From assembly GCF_008831285.2 (NCBI RefSeq), contig NC_045140.1, forward strand, positions 6,427,528 to 6,491,527: a stretch of 64,000 nucleotides of DNA, in the 5' to 3' direction. The translations under genes were made by a program, and so were the position numbers. Under the pieces are notes generated by a model. The model was given only the letters and a program-made list of their open reading frames with translations. It was not told the origin of the DNA and made no database searches. The DNA comes from Nymphaea colorata. Lineage: Eukaryota; Streptophyta; Magnoliopsida; Nymphaeales; Nymphaeaceae. Below, piece after piece: positions 62,954 to 64,000 of this stretch (positions are counted from its first letter, which is position 1; every line of letters starts with the position of its first letter).

Positions 62954-63546
62954 ATGGACCATTGCTATCGACGTATAGGCGTAAAGAACTTGCCGAGCTT
63001 CACTTTCCATCGATCGGCGGTCAGCCTCCTCGAGCGCAGATCGTTTCATCGTCTGGTTGCCGGATTTCGACCGCCGAGGCGCTCTCCGGTTGGTTCTGTT
63101 ATCTCCTGACGAGTTTATTCGAAGATGGTCTAACAGAAAATTAATGCCGCGAATTGAGGCTTGACACGTTGTCTCGGCTACTGGGCATCGAGTTCAGAAA
63201 ATGTTGGCTGATAAATATAGGTTTTCTTCTGAAATGACAAATCTGAATTTGGGTTTTGTTTCGATTTGTAGAGTTTGGCTTTGCGGGGTCGGAATGCGAG
63301 ATATGCTAGTGGAGCGCGGGCTCCGGTAGCGAGCGCCAGAGGAAGCGAGCGGGAAGCCGGCGGTGTGGCTGCTCCCTTGGAGATGCGGTCACCGGCGGGG
63401 ATGTTCTTGAGTGGTGTCCTGAGAAACCAGCCTCACATTTTTGGCGCAGTTGCTGCTGAGCAGCTCCAACAGTTGTCGGAAGATAGAGATGGAGCTCTCG
63501 CTCGCAAGATGAATAATGTGGGCACGGATGAATGGTGCCTTCACAG
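62954..63546 (+). CDS. DUF760 (UV-B-induced-protein-like) protein, 3' partial
   Basis: The firm exon is about 63271-63546, entered after TTTGTAG and left at ACAG/GTAGGG. It encodes MRSPAGMFLSGVLRNQPHI, then AVAAEQLQQLSEDRDGA, the N-terminal signature of DUF760 proteins (SP.GQFLS.IL..HPHL...AV..QLEQL..DRD). These are mostly plastid proteins, one known as UV-B-induced; their molecular role is not established. The proposed first exon 62954-63088 (45 residues from MDHCYRRIG to RRSP) joins in phase 0 and gives an Arg/Ser-rich, acidic-poor leader that fits a transit peptide. Its donor (CCG/GTTGGT) is weak, so this exon is inferred. The rest of the gene lies beyond the window. Confidence 0.65.
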
Positions 63547-64000
63547 GTAGGGGTTTCTGATTCTACTCCTTTACTTTTGCTTGGTAATTTCTTTATTCAC
63601 CTTAGGTTATTCAGTTTCGTGTGGTTCCTAAGGAATGTCACGATGAAGGCTAGTTCTGATGGTGGAATTTGATTTTATTTAACTTTCTAGTTTTTGGACT
63701 CCGAATTTGGTGCATATGATCAGCATTATGCATGTCTTCTTTCTACCATCAACTAGTGGAAAATAAGGAGGGCTTGGTATAAGATACTTTTGCATCATCG
63801 ATGATGAATAGGACGAACATGTGTAGCACCGGTATTGGTGAATCCCACATTTCCTTCCTTGGATTCATTTTCCTCTTTGAAGGGGTTTGAAGTTAGTATT
63901 GGTGAACAGCAGGTTGCTTGTCTGCTTTTAGTACCATTAACTGGAGCATTGTGGGGTGGGCTAGTAAGAGATAGTTAAGCATGATTAGTTGTGAATGAGA
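63547..64000 (+). other. Intron of the DUF760 gene, unfinished
   Basis: AT-rich sequence starting GTAGGG with no further coding match up to the window end. It is read as intron because the exon before it ends at a good donor and the protein is not complete. Confidence 0.5.

Overview
This is nuclear DNA from a flowering plant. The genes have spliced exons with GT-AG introns, and the families are plant-specific or have plant-specific lengths: a DYW-class PPR protein, a class A4 heat-shock factor, a RALF peptide, a 471-residue cytosolic-type serine hydroxymethyltransferase, a 485-residue adenosylhomocysteinase and a DUF760 protein. The species cannot be fixed from sequence alone. First exons of the metabolic genes are GC-rich, while the DNA between genes is AT-rich and full of transposon relics.

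Layout. 1-1855: 3' part of a PPR-DYW gene whose start lies before the window. 4007-10528: a three-level transposon nest (GC-rich hAT-type MITE, holding a longer hAT-type element with very long inverted arms, holding a decayed and 3'-truncated Copia retrotransposon). Both hAT levels still have 8-bp target duplications. 10.5-16.8 kb: repeat-rich DNA with no gene seen, including a second copy of a 'GATCCAA'-rich repeat found near 3 kb. 17247-19876: two-exon HSFA4-like gene. 20-24.6 kb: intergenic, with a striking palindrome and TA-rich tandem duplication, and a short open stretch of unknown origin. 24688-25089: RALF precursor gene, convergent with the four-exon SHMT gene on the minus strand (25555-28030). 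28-55 kb: gene-poor, with a decayed minus-strand Copia element, a pair of 1.3-kb direct repeats, LINE remnants, tRNA-derived SINEs and several short hAT-type MITEs, two with recognisable 8-bp target duplications. 56231-59041: three-exon adenosylhomocysteinase gene. 62.9 kb to the end: 5' part of a DUF760 (UV-B-induced-protein-like, probably plastid) gene behind a (CT)n tract; it runs out of the window.

SHMT and adenosylhomocysteinase both serve one-carbon and methyl-group metabolism (folate C1 supply; removal of the methylation by-product), but they are about 28 kb apart on opposite strands and probably just neighbours. No operon, CRISPR, rRNA or canonical tRNA gene is present. The most unusual content is in the repeats: the datable nested insertion, its methylation-type decay, and the small hAT families. 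No clearly new gene system was found; two short coding-like stretches of unknown function (21.4 kb and 60.5 kb) are the best candidates for unannotated genes.
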